A stretch of 62,000 bases of DNA from Acanthaster planci. Taxonomy: Eukaryota; Echinodermata; Asteroidea; Valvatida; Acanthasteridae. Below the pieces are notes generated by a model. That model ran no database searches. It had not been told where the DNA came from and was given only the letters and a program-made list of their open reading frames with translations. Both the position numbers and the translations under genes were made by a program. Location of the stretch: contig NW_019091365.1 of NCBI RefSeq assembly GCF_001949145.1, positions 2,273,426-2,335,425 of the forward strand, read 5' to 3'. Shown here piece by piece: positions 1-9,849 of this stretch (the first letter of the stretch is position 1; the number at the start of each line of letters is the position of its first letter).

Positions 1-49
1 TTTTTAGGCTTTTCTCTTACTTAAACTTTGTTTTTTTTTTCTGTACACT

Positions 50-830
50 GGAAATTAAAAAGGTGTCTCTTCCTGGATTCGAACTCAGCATCACTTACTT
101 TGGAGCACAACACTTTCTCACTGAGACACAAACCTCTATGAAGAACACTACCTTTTTTAAAAACTTAACCCTTAGAGTTACATTTACAACTTGAAATTGA
201 AATTTAAAAAGGTGTCTCTCCGGGATTCGAACCCAGCATCCCACACTTTCGAGTACGTCGCTTCCGCGCTGAGCCACAAACACATCCGTAAACAGACTGA
301 TTTTTAGTTATACTTAACCCTCAGGATTGGATTTCTCAATTGGAATTGAAAACAGATTTTTATTTATACTTAACCCTCGGGATTGAATTTCTCAATTGGA
401 AATTAAAAATTTATTGAAAAGAGGACTTTCCTGGTTTCCCAGCATCCTACCCATCATCTAAAATTTTCCGACAAAACTCTTTACAATGAAATTGCAATGT
501 AAAAAAGATATCCGCCCGGAATTAGAATCCATCATTCCAGACTCCTTTCCAAACTGCGCCACAAACATTTCTGAATGAGCACTGACTTTTTTACTTCACC
601 CAATGGTTTTGAATGTATCAGCAGGACATTAAAAAGGGTGTCTGCTTCGGATTCCAAACAATTTTTTGTCAGAATTACGAACACCAACTTATAACACCTC
701 AGAATGAACGCAGACTTTTCAAAACTTAATCTTTGGGTTTAATTTTCTCAAACGGCCTGGGATTCGAACTCGCAATTACTTATCGAAAGAGCGCATCCAC
801 ACGACGCGACAAACATCTCTGTGAATTCGT
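50..830 (-). repeat. Tandem array of decayed tRNA-like (Pol III box) units
   Basis: At least five units are read on the minus strand. Each has a B-box-like sequence (GGGTTCGAATCC in the best unit, complement of 222-233) and an A-box-like sequence (TGGCTCAGCGCGG, complement of about 263-275). Other B-box-like sites lie near 75, 518, 649 and 760; a further remnant is near 431. Four units are followed on the minus strand by five or six T residues (plus-strand A runs near 55, 206, 500 and 630), as expected of Pol III terminators. Spacing is irregular, about 90 to 210 bp. The best unit (about 213-286) can be drawn as a roughly 73-nt near-cloverleaf with a good T arm, a 6/7-paired acceptor stem and a weak anticodon arm. 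I read this as tRNA-derived repeats or pseudogenes rather than working tRNA genes. Confidence 0.55.
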
Positions 831-960
831 TAATATTTTGCAACTAAAACTTTCAATTTTATGGCAAAACATTTTCCATACGAATTCAGTGAGGACACAA
901 CGTTTCCAATCTCCGCTGGAGATAATCTGTGAATTTCCTATCTAAAAACCACACACAAGA

Positions 961-3147
961 AGCTGTCTTAGCTGATGGAGCAAAGGCGTAATGCTGAATT
1001 TTGTCTTCAACAGCTAACAGGAAAACCCGACGGAAAATTGGTGTTTCACGTAAACGCAGAATATGTTACATGTTGGGTGTGCATGCAGTAACAATGGTTC
1101 AAACATCTACAAGGGCAAAAAGGGGTTTATCTCGGCTTTTAATGGATTAATATCCAAACTGATGATGACTTAAAATTGGAAGTTTGCCACGCCAAATGTG
1201 TTAGGAAAAGAATGACACATCAATAGAAACTTAAAACAATGTTAGTGAAAACGAAACACCACAACAAAGAAATAAAACAGTTGTTTCTGATTACATACCA
1301 TATATTTTGTACTTTTCTCAAGTGCTTGGCCGATATTCTTAAAACCGAATCAGGAGAATGGCCACTTATAACACCCGAGTCGAAGGATCTCACGTGCCGG
1401 TCTTAAACGAACGTTAAAGACTGGCCAAGTGGCGGACTGTGGATGAATATATTTCCAAGAATAATGTCCAAGATATTTATGAATTTCAAATAAACTAAAT
1501 AAAGCTAACTTTGCATACATTATGACTGCAAAAATTATCCAGCACTGATCAATGTGTTGCAAGACAGAAACGCCAGGCTTTCTTGACATGTGGAGAAGAC
1601 CATGGAATAATGTATAGTCTGCAGTCGCACATACCACTCAAACTTTGACCTTATCTTCAAGCAAACTTGACGCGCTGTAAACATGGAATATAATGCCTCC
1701 TGTACACAAGATTGATCTTCATTATCAAAGAAATATGTAATGAATGTGCGCGCATTTAACCTCATTATCATTGTTATTATTTTGTTTAATTGGCTAAAAC
1801 AATAGACATGACGGGACAATACAGAGCAATTAGTACAGTAGAAAACAGATCAGTACTCCTACATGGGCCAGGGGCAGCAAAAGCAATAAAATTACGGTGA
1901 TCTGTAGACCTGCTGCCCCACATCTGGTTGAGGATCATTAAAAAACATAGATTTACCATTTAAAGTTAAACGTTTGACTATTTCAAATATATAAGAGATG
2001 ACAATGAGATATATACTTCAGGGCATGATACAGACATTAAAAACCCAGAAAACCATACTTACAAAATGCAAATGAAAGGTAATATTAAAAGACTAGTATT
2101 AAAAAGGATAAATTAAATATTAAATTATACAATTACACCTAAAAACATTATTGTGACGACAAAACGGAATAAACAATAAAAAGTAATAAAACGGGCACAC
2201 GTTAGAGTCCATTAAACCCAGCAACAGCCTCCTCGTATTTCAGCTATCTCAAAAACGAAGATATGGATTTGCGGAATTCTGTTGGCAAGGCTGACTAGAT
2301 CCTCAGACATATCTTAATTGCATTCAGATGTAGAGATTGGGTTCTAGCCTGTAAATGTTTGAACGTTAAAGCAGTATCATATCTGTGGTTAATGGCGAGT
2401 TTCTATTGACCGATTCACATTTGATTGTAGCATTAAAGGTCATTCAATTGTCAATACTCCACTCATACAGTTTATGTGGCTGTAAGTATGGGAAAAAATG
2501 CTCTAACCCTTGAAATTACAGTTTTGCATAAAATAGCACAATAGAGTTCAAAAAGCGTTAAACATGCAGTGCAATACGAATCGCATGATAATATACCCCT
2601 TGCGACTGGTACTCTGCAAGAGTTCCTTTCACATGGTCTAGAACCACTGAAAACTTTAAATTGCTACCTCTTTTGTTGCACGTACTAAAATAAGTTTGCG
2701 TCCATACCCCGAGTTGGTAGCCCCAAGTCCCAAATTACCGGTAGGTGCCCAAAGCATTAGCACGTAAAGCAGCTTGCGCGCATTAGCTATTCGTTTACAC
2801 TACACTTCCCGGTCAAGAATTTGTCACACTTTGATACATTTATCACTTGACGTAACAAGACGGGTAAAGGCATTTCAGAAAGCATACAGTGTCCGTGGAA
2901 GCACGTGCATTTTCGAATCTACGTATCTCTATTGGCAGTTTCACGAACACTATAATGTTGAGAGAATGTTGCTATTCCGCGCACATCTGTGTAAATTGAA
3001 CGCTGACCGTCAAACACCACGTGACTGAAAATTCTCTACAAACTCCACAGAGTATCCGCTCTGAGCAGAAAGAAGAGAGGGCGTGTTTTTACACGCATAT
3101 GACGGTCCTTTGATGGGAACCATAGAAATCATGAGTACAACTATACG
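961..3147. other. Non-coding stretch, no gene seen
   Basis: AT-rich sequence without convincing coding potential on either strand; the open frames of 80-95 codons show no recognisable domain. A short imperfect palindrome lies at 1402-1432 (GCCGGTCTTAAACG against its partner arm) and resembles the ends of the small inverted-repeat element at 21229-21389. Confidence 0.5.
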
Positions 3148-3150
3148 GGG

Positions 3151-3194
3151 TGTTTCATAAAAAGGAAACCCAAGTTTTACAAAGAAATATAAGC
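3151..3194. repeat. Left arm of an inverted repeat flanking the gypsy element
   Basis: This stretch matches the reverse complement of 7641-7687 at about 80% by eye; the shared core is TCATAAAAA followed by GAAACCCAA. The two arms enclose the gypsy remnant, as if it had inserted into an older inverted-repeat DNA element. Confidence 0.6.
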
Positions 3195-3254
3195 AAGCTG
3201 TAGGTACACCAGAAAAAGGTGTGACTATGTGCATCTTCTTATAGTCACACATGA

Positions 3255-3590
3255 GTGAGCACCTGTATGTCGAAGTTGCGGTACGAAAACAATAGATGGA
3301 GCAAGGCCAACAAGGCAGAGTACTTGGCCTCCCATCTGCGTGGACTGGCCCAGGAGGCATTTACCGACTTGTCGCCGGAGGCCCGGAGGGACTACGTGAG
3401 CATCCTTGAACACTTCGAGCGGCGGTTTGGAGTTGCTTCGCAGATGCCGCTCCATCGGGCTCATTTTTCCATGCGCGTGCGCGGTCGGGGAGAGTCCCTG
3501 GAGGAACTGGGAACTGGGCGCCCCCTCGCGGGTCCAGTGCTACGGGCGCCGCAAGTATAGACATTTCCGCCGGGATAGCCCGCGCGGAAA
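3255..3590 (+). pseudogene. Gypsy gag fragment with degenerate zinc knuckle
   Basis: Residues coded from 3255 resemble the capsid region of Ty3/gypsy Gag: a segment with YLASHLRGLAQEAF, then RRDYVSILEHFERRFG, then SMRVRGRGESLEEL. After a frame change near 3500 a second frame gives VQCYGRRKYRHFRRDS, which resembles a CCHC knuckle with several cysteines replaced (only the first Cys and the His remain). Most of gag between capsid and knuckle is deleted. It would have formed the particle shell and bound RNA; this copy cannot. Confidence 0.7.
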
Positions 3591-3699
3591 GGGGAAAGGC
3601 GGCGCCGTCCGGGGCCGGCTGCTGGCGGTGCCAATCTTGACGGCGCAGCCGGAGCTGGCCCCTGCACCGCGGCCGTTGGCGGCAGAAACAGGGCCAGTA

Positions 3700-4430
3700 G
3701 TCCGACACAGGGAGATGCCGGTGGCGCCAGCGAACCGGGCCAACTACGCCACCGGCAAGCTGGCCGGCAAGATAGCGTTGGTGCTCCTAGAAACAGGGGC
3801 AGCTGTAAGTCTTGTGTTGGCCAGGGTCTACTATGGGCTTACCGGCGCCAACAAACCCAGATTGCAGCCAGCTGGACCGACTCTGCGGATGGCTGATGGT
3901 AGCCCGATGGGAGTGCACGGGGTCACCGACTTCAAACTCATGCTGGGGGACCAGTGCACCGTACACACCTACATCATGGCGGATATCGAACCCGACGTCA
4001 TTGAGGGGATAGACTTCCTGGGTAAACACCACTGCGAGTGGAGGTTGAGTGACAACTCGCTCGTGGCTGACGGCAAGCTGGTTTTTCTGGAGGGGCCGAG
4101 CTGCAAGCAGGTAGCGGCATGGGTCAAGGTGGCCGAGAGCGTGGTAATTCCCGCCGGGCACGAGGCGATCGTGACTGGGAAAGTCTGCGGAGATTGTGCC
4201 TGTGGAGTGGGGATGGTGTACCCCAGCCTGGCGGCCACGGACCATTGCCAGGTGGCCATCGCGACAGGCCTCCTGGATGCCAGTCAGGGGGCCATGCCGG
4301 TGCGAGTATTCAACCCGATGGGAGACCCGGTTACAGTCTATAAGGGGAGTCGTCTGGCCATGTTCGCCCCCGTGGAAGAAGGTGCAGTGATCGACCCCAA
4401 GGAGAGTTCTCAACAGGTGGTTTCAGAGCC
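3700..4430 (+). pseudogene. Gypsy aspartic protease region, catalytic Asp changed
   Basis: This is the open part of a frame running from 3406 to 4587. The retropepsin active-site loop reads LLETGAAVSLV; the family has D-T-G/S, so the catalytic aspartate is a glutamate here (codon 3790-3792). Downstream the flap and C-terminal part are recognisable, including RMADGSPMGVHG and DVIEGIDFLGKHHCEW, the counterpart of the conserved I-(I/L)-G-x-D-(F/W)-L block. The protease normally cuts the Gag-Pol polyprotein. The Glu substitution should inactivate it, and surrounding frames are already broken. Confidence 0.7.
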
Positions 4431-4489
4431 CTACCCCCGGAGGCCGGCCCGGCGGGCCACGGTTGCCAGGGAGGCTCTTCTCGGAGCTC

Positions 4490-4725
4490 GGGCGATAGTG
4501 TGCCCGCCCACCTGCAGGACCTCCTCGACCAGGGAGCGGCCCATCTGGACGGCGAGGAACGTGAACAGCTGGCGAGCCTGCTGGTAGAGTTCCAGGGTGC
4601 CTTCACCGGGCTGGACGGCAGGCTCAGCCAAACCGACTGGGTCCAGCGGAGGCGGAGGATGAGCCCTGGTTGCGACAGCCGACATGGAGAGGAACATGAC
4701 TCGATTTTGGACGGGTTTCCCAAGA
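4490..4725 (+). pseudogene. Pol linker; reverse transcriptase deleted
   Basis: The frame from about 4500 gives PAHLQDLLDQGAAHLD and QLASLLVEFQGAFTGLDG, the conserved linker that precedes RT in many gypsy elements. Similarity is lost near 4640. By about 4728 the sequence already matches the region after RNase H. RT and RNase H (normally more than 1.5 kb) are therefore absent, an internal deletion. A shift relative to the protease frame occurs near 4480. Confidence 0.55.
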
Positions 4726-4727
4726 TT

Positions 4728-5950
4728 GGGACCTGAGCAAGCTAGCTCAGGAGCAGCAGGACGACCCGGAGCTGGGACCGGTCCGCCAGTGGCTGGTGGC
4801 GGGGAGTGACCGGCCTGAATAGGAGGACATCTCCAACCTTGGCGCGGGGGTCAAAAGCTGGTGGTCCAGATGGGACACACTGCACCTATTCTGAGGGGTC
4901 TTGCAAGTGAAGTGGGCAAGGGCCGACGGGGGGCCCCCACCTGGGAGACCGCCGTCCTGCAGGCCAGGGTGCCAGAGGTTCTACTTCTTGCCCACAACCA
5001 CCGAACTGCTGGACACCTCGGGGTCGCTCGGACCGTGGCCCAATTCAGGCAGGCTCCGTGTATTGGAGGGAGATGAGACAGCAGGCTGAGGAGTGGTGCC
5101 AGAAGTGTCATCTCTGCACAGTTCTAAGAAGTCCCCACCGCGTCCCGGGAGAGCTCCGCTTTGACAATACCTGATGGGGGCCCCCATGGAGCGGATCGCC
5201 ATTGACCTTACCCGACGTCTGCCCCGAACCAAGGCCGGAAACACCAGCATAATGGTAGTGGCGGACTATTTCACAAAGTGGGTGGAGGCATTTCCACTTC
5301 CGGATCAGACGGCCGAAACTGTGGCCAAGACCCGCGTGGAGCAGGTGATCACGCACTTCAGGACACCCCTGGAGATCCACACGGATCAAAGGCGGGAGTT
5401 CGAGGTGGGCCTGTTCCACGGGGGTCTGCCGGCTATTAAGCATCCACAAGACCAGGACGACTCCATTCCACCCCCAGTCCGACGGCATGGTCGAACGGTT
5501 CAATCGTACCATGAAGACCATGCTGAGCATGTTTGTGTATGAGAATCAGGACGACTGGGATGAACATCTTCCCTACGTCCTGACGGCCTACTGCTCCTCC
5601 CAGCACGATAGCACCAGGCTCACCCCGAACATGCTCATGCTCAGGAGGGAGGTGGGACTTCCCCCTAGACGTCATTGTGGGGTCACCGGAGGAACGGACG
5701 GAGACTACCGAGGCACTAAATTACGTCGACGAGCTGAAGTTCACGCAGGCCCACGAGTTTGCCCGGCGACACCTGAGACGGACTCAGAGCTACCAGAAGC
5801 AGCAGTATGACCGTCGCGCCCAGGAGGGCGGGTTTGAGCCCGGCCAGGCTGTTCACCCCAAAGAAGAAGGTCGGCCGGTCCCCCAAGCTGCAGCGGTGGT
5901 GGGACGAACCCTTCACAGTGCTACAACGCCTCAATGACGTGAACTACAAA
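4728..5950 (+). pseudogene. Gypsy integrase, frameshifted
   Basis: The zinc-binding N-terminal part is visible as AHNHRTAGHLGVARTVAQF followed by EEWCQKCHLC (HHCC). The DDE core follows: first Asp in RIAIDLTRRLPRTKAG, second in LEIHTDQRREFE, and Glu in DGMVERFNRTMKTMLS. A frame change near 5440-5490 separates the second and third catalytic residues, and stops occur before 4860. The C-terminal part (AHEFARRHLRRTQSYQKQQYD) ends near 5950. It would join cDNA to host DNA; this copy is inactive. Confidence 0.8.
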
Positions 5951-6347
5951 GTGCAGCGTAGCGCCTGAGCGAAGGCTCAGATCGTGCAGCTTGGGGGCGA
6001 CGTGCAGCTTGGATGGTGGGAGCGCGCAGCCCGTGGAGCCTTGGCCGAGGAAGCGCCAGTGCGGGCAGGGGGGCAAGGAGCCAGCAGATCCGGCCCTCAG
6101 TCCTGCAGGGGCCGTCTCCCCCCGTTGACGAAGGGACCGCACTGGAACCTATTGACGGGGCAAAGTCGGGATGCCCGGGCCGGAGCGGCGGCATGTCGAG
6201 CGGGGAGAAATCAGACATAAGCAGCCAGGGAGGCAGTGTGCCGGTGAAGCCATAGCCGTGCGAACCAGAGACTGGGGGCGAGTTCTGTGCCCGGCGCGAT
6301 TCTGCTCCACGCTAACTCTTGAATCTCCCTCCGTTTCTCTCTTCGGG

Positions 6348-6920
6348 ATGGACCGGTTAGCCTGCCCCCACTGTCGGCGAGAATTCCGCCAGCGGACCAA
6401 CTTGCGGCAACACCTGAGGTCGGCGTGTCCAGAGCTGTTCGCCATCCGGCCCTATACCTGTGAGCGGGGATGTGGCCGCTGCTTCTACCACTCGGACATG
6501 CGGGATCGGCACCACCGACACTGCGACCACATCCTCATCGGCCAGATCCGGGTGGAGGATCCTGACGTCCCGGAGGTCTCCACCAGTGGCGGGGAGTTGG
6601 GGGGTGATGAGTTACCCATGGAGCAGTCACTCCCCCCTGCTGGTCCTCCGGAAGGAGCTGCCCAGACCCGCCCCCGGTCAGCTGTCGTGGGTGAGCCCTC
6701 GCTGCCGGTGCCCTCTTGGCGCCAAAGGCGGGGGTCGCAGGGCCAGCCGGAACGACGAGACCAGTCGGACTCGCCTTCTGGTGCGGCCCTGGGCCCTCGG
6801 GCCCCCGCAGCCACCTGGACCGCCCCCCTGCGTCGCTCAGTAGAGACGGGGACGCAGACTGAGGAAGAACCCCCAGCCCCGGTTTGGAGCGGGGGCCGCC
6901 GGAGTCTGCCCCCTGGCTGA
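6348..6920 (+). CDS. Accessory ORF with two zinc fingers in the gypsy element
   Basis: An intact frame of 190 codons starts at ATG 6348 (the frame is open further up to 6171, but this Met directly precedes the recognisable domain). Two fingers are visible. Finger 1 is C6-x2-C9-x12-H22-x4-C27 with F13 and L19 at the core positions. Finger 2 is C38-x3-C42-x12-H55-x3-C59 with F46 and M51. The rest is Pro/Gly/Arg-rich and looks disordered. It lies in sense between integrase and the 3' LTR, where env or accessory genes sit in other LTR elements. A nucleic-acid-binding role is inferred only from the fingers. It is the longest unbroken frame among these domains, although high GC content lengthens chance frames. 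Alternatives are a captured host zinc-finger fragment or the 3' end of a longer, partly decayed ORF. Confidence 0.5.
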   Translation: MDRLACPHCRREFRQRTNLRQHLRSACPELFAIRPYTCERGCGRCFYHSDMRDRHHRHCDHILIGQIRVEDPDVPEVSTSGGELGGDELPMEQSLPPAGPPEGAAQTRPRSAVVGEPSLPVPSWRQRRGSQGQPERRDQSDSPSGAALGPRAPAATWTAPLRRSVETGTQTEEEPPAPVWSGGRRSLPPG

Positions 6921-7294
6921 CGTATGCGGGGGGATCCGCCTGCGACTGGGGGTGCAAGCCACTCTGCAGGAGGAGCGGACCACCAGAGACACAGACACCA
7001 TGATGGACCCACCCCTCTGTGAGCTTCACCACAGCCGGTGGCGGTCAGAGGTCCAGCGGGAGCCCCCTCCACCGCCCACCAGAGTCCGTCCCCCCAGAGC
7101 AACGAAGAAACGCTGGGGAGCACCGCGGCGACCGGAGTCTCCTCCACACTGGACCCCTGGATCCCCCCATTGTAGCGGAGAAGACCCTCGGAACCCACAA
7201 TACTTGTACTTGTTGCTTGTTATTCCACTGCCTTGTAAGCTGCGCAGGGGCGACAGGGTTGCGCCGCCTCGTTCGGGGACGAACAAGAGTCCTC

Positions 7295-7305
7295 GGAGGG
7301 GGCGA
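7295..7305 (+). other. Polypurine tract of the gypsy element
   Basis: The purine-rich run GGAGGGGGCGA abuts the LTR start TGTAGCG at 7306. This is the expected place for the plus-strand DNA primer. Confidence 0.6.
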
Positions 7306-7574
7306 TGTAGCGCCGGCGGGTCTGGCTGGGGGGGCGCCAGCTCGGACCCGCATGGAGTTGGATGGCTGCCCCCGCTGGTATGCGAACGGCCCGTGGTTTT
7401 CCCACCTCGCACCTGCGCAGTCCCTGCCGAGAGGTGCCATGTTTAGAGCTTGTCTGAAAAACACATTGTTGTGGACGCTACAGTAATAAAACAGTGATTT
7501 CTTGAACAGAACAGCGAGTTGTGGCTGTGTGTATCTATACTAGCGTCGGACCCTAACCCGTAGGACACGCTACA
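7306..7574 (+). repeat. 3' LTR of the gypsy element
   Basis: A 269-bp segment bounded by the 7-bp inverted ends TGTAGCG and CGCTACA. It is preceded by a polypurine tract and contains AATAAA at 7485-7490 as a probable polyadenylation signal. No partner 5' LTR is found in the window, so the length rests on the terminal inverted repeats alone. Confidence 0.75.
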
Positions 7575-7640
7575 ATATCAATGGAAAGCTTGAACCCTCC
7601 ACTTTAAGATACAGTAAAACATGTTGACGAATCTATAGTT

Positions 7641-7687
7641 TGGCTATATTTCTTCCTAAAAAGTTGGGTTTCTTTTTTATGACACAC
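7641..7687. repeat. Right arm of the inverted repeat flanking the gypsy element
   Basis: Reverse-complement partner of 3151-3194. It lies 66 bp beyond the end of the gypsy LTR. Confidence 0.6.
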
Positions 7688-8321
7688 GGACATAAAGCGG
7701 ACATGCGGGACTTAAGATGTCCCATAACACACAAACCATTGGAACCTCGAGGGCGACTAGTTTACGTATAGAACGTGCAGAAACTTTAAAAGCTTTAAAA
7801 AGCTTCATGCGCGTAGAAGACTGCACACTGGACAGTGTCAGTACGTAGCGCTTGTCAAATTTGCATAACGTACAAGAAAAGGTCTGTCACGACGGGCGTT
7901 TTCTAATACATGTACTCAACTTCGGCTCTGTCCCCAAAACCAATCCTGATTGTGGGTCTGAAGCGTTTAAATTAAACTGAAGTACTTTATTTTTGACCCT
8001 TTGGCATTGTGCTTGATTAATAAGGGGGATGTAAGCATATTGTTTTCCTTTAAGGCTTGTTACTTTGAAGCCTGTTTTAAAAGAGCAACTGTTAATGGAC
8101 ATGAAATTTATCTTCAAGCAAACTTAAATCCCAATCCTGATTGGTCAATCCATGACAATAGTGTGACATATCCACCCAGAGTTGAAGTGCACCCTCATTT
8201 GTAAAGGAGAGACAGGCTGGGGGGGGGAGTTTGGCAACAGGACTTGTGCATGTGTCCATTGCACATGCGAAGGCTGTACATTCCAACATTAATTGGTTAC
8301 ATGTGCTCAGCGCGTCCATGT
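7688..8321. other. Non-coding stretch, no gene seen
   Basis: No recognisable protein or RNA. It separates the gypsy and BEL/Pao remnants. Confidence 0.4.
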
Positions 8322-8364
8322 TGAATGGAAAAAATGCTCAGCATCATTGATAAGGCTTAAATAA

Positions 8365-8535
8365 GTAAATGATTTCAAGGTTCCTTTAGTATTGTAAAAT
8401 GTCACCATTACAAACAAAATGGCAAGAATCTCACCATCTATCCACCTCCGACATGTTGGGAAAAATGTGGCGCGTGCGCTGCTAGCAATCTGGCCAGAGA
8501 GAGCACGCTTCACTAAAGCAGTTTGCAACATAGCC
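8365..8535. repeat. Interspersed repeat, copy 1 (partner at 20541-20707)
   Basis: About 170 bp closely matches 20541-20707 in the same orientation, with shared blocks such as AAATGATTTCAAGGTTCC, ATGTTGGGAAAAATGTGGCG and GCTAGCAATCTGGCCAGAG. It lies just past the 3' end of the BEL/Pao pol gene (pol stop at 8734-8736, minus strand), so it may be part of that element's LTR. This is not proven. Confidence 0.65.
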
Positions 8536-8733
8536 GCCCATAAACTGTGAGAAACAGTTTGCTTCCTAAAGGCAAACGGTTGTTAAGGAACACTGACATT
8601 TTTTTGTAAAACAGTAACACTTAAAGAGCGAAGCAATTGGCAAGGGTAATAGGTAACAAATACAGACTAAACAAGATTACAAAATGGCCGCCCCATGTTA
8701 TGGGGTAGGTGACAATGAAAGTAACAACTTGTT

Positions 8734-9060
8734 CTAGTTTGGATTTGAAGAAACAGTGTCAGCCACTTCAGCTCTCTCTTCAGTCTCATCAGGCAGCCGA
8801 CTCAGCTTAGCAACTGGGCGGGTGTAAACTCAACCACCTGCTTCCACTCTCACAGCACGTATTCATCCGTCATCTCCAGGTAGTACTTTGATGACGCGGG
8901 CGAAAGACCAGGAAGCATGGATCTGCTGCGGATCTATCATCCAAACCACGTTTCTATCTGCCAAACCCTCTTCTTCCTTTCGCCATTTCTGGCGAGCTTG
9001 CATCGATGGAAGACATGAGTCAAGAAACTCCTTCCAGAACTGCTGCATCAATGCCTGCCA
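8734..9060 (-). pseudogene. BEL/Pao Pol C-terminal domain after integrase
   Basis: The frame reads QFWKEFLDSCLPSMQARQKW, then WSFARVIKVLPGDDG, then YTRPVAKLSRLPDETEE, ending with TAG at 8734-8736. This matches the domain that follows the integrase core in Pao-type Pol proteins (W-x(n)-YLP-x-LQ-x-R-x-KW and W-x-LGRI-x-x-x-PG-x-DG patterns). It is nearly intact but joined to a broken integrase. Confidence 0.75.
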
Positions 9061-9169
9061 TTGACGTCAACGATGACGACCATGGATATATTGATCAGGG
9101 TAACCTACCTGTGGAGGAGCATGGTCTCGCCGCCCCAAGTGCAATGTACAAGTACGATTGGATCAGGGT

Positions 9170-9600
9170 CGGCCACATATCCAAAGGATTTTAGATGAGG
9201 AGAGCCTCTACCTCAACCAAACTGGTGTACAAGACAGTGACAGCCACAGTCCGATTTCCAAGGATGGCATACAAGGCATTATGTACAGAACGTGCCTCTC
9301 ATTCCCATGTTCCACGAAATGTGGAGCAGACGGCGGATTGAACTTGAATCGAACCTTATACTTGGCGAGCTGCTCCTGCAAACCAGGTGTCATTTCACTG
9401 AAGGCCTTGGTCAACTCTGTCAGTCCTCCCTTGAAATTCGTTCCATTGCCACATAGGATCCATGTGGGTACCTCTTCGAGGCCAAAAATGGTTAAAAGCC
9501 ATCAGAAAGGCATCGGCATCGAGGGAGTTGAGCAGATCAAGGTAGATGGCTCGGGTGGTCATACACTGCTAAATGATTCCCCATCTTTGCTCACTTCTCT
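9170..9600 (-). pseudogene. BEL/Pao integrase core fragments
   Basis: Fragments in more than one frame give AIYLDLLNSLDADAF-like sequence, then VPTWILCGNGTNF-like sequence, then KVRFKFNPPSAPHF. These are the blocks around the second Asp and just before the catalytic Glu of Pao integrases. Frame changes separate them, and the usual GG-x-WER segment after the APHF block is damaged. Confidence 0.7.
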
Positions 9601-9849
9601 GGCCAGGTGACATGATTCGTTAGCCGTTAAACTTCAGCAACCCAAGCACAAAACAAATCTGTTACAGCAACAGGACTCTGACTGTATCCAAGCAAGAACA
9701 GTGGTAGTTGCTGGTGGCTGGGTTGAAATGCAGAGGAGTGTAGCATAGAGGCAAGATGACATCTTTAAGTTGGGCTAGCTCTTCTCTCCGCCTCAAATGC
9801 TTGGCGCGTATCCCTTCCTCGCCTTCATCATGAATCTCGTCATCCCAGC

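Larger units (their letters stand above)
3250..7574 (+). mobile_element. Degenerate Ty3/gypsy LTR retrotransposon, 5'-truncated
   Basis: A plus-strand element is recognised from gag, aspartic protease, pre-RT, integrase and 3' LTR remnants in the Ty3/gypsy order. The 5' LTR, most of gag and the whole RT-RNase H block are missing, and frames are broken by shifts and stops. Its base composition is strikingly GC-rich against the AT-rich flanks, which marks its borders. An extra open frame with zinc fingers lies between integrase and LTR. The right end is TGTAGCG...CGCTACA at 7306-7574. The left border, near 3250, is inferred from where gag similarity and GC content begin. Confidence 0.85.

Noticed and set aside
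208-290. Functional tRNA gene
   Set aside because: T arm and boxes are good, but the anticodon stem pairs poorly and neighbouring units are plainly decayed.
3787-4413. 208-codon minus-strand frame
   Set aside because: It is the antisense shadow of the gypsy protease region in GC-rich DNA.
6485-7198. 237-codon minus-strand frame opposite the zinc-finger ORF
   Set aside because: GC-rich shadow without any recognisable motif; the sense strand carries the finger pattern.
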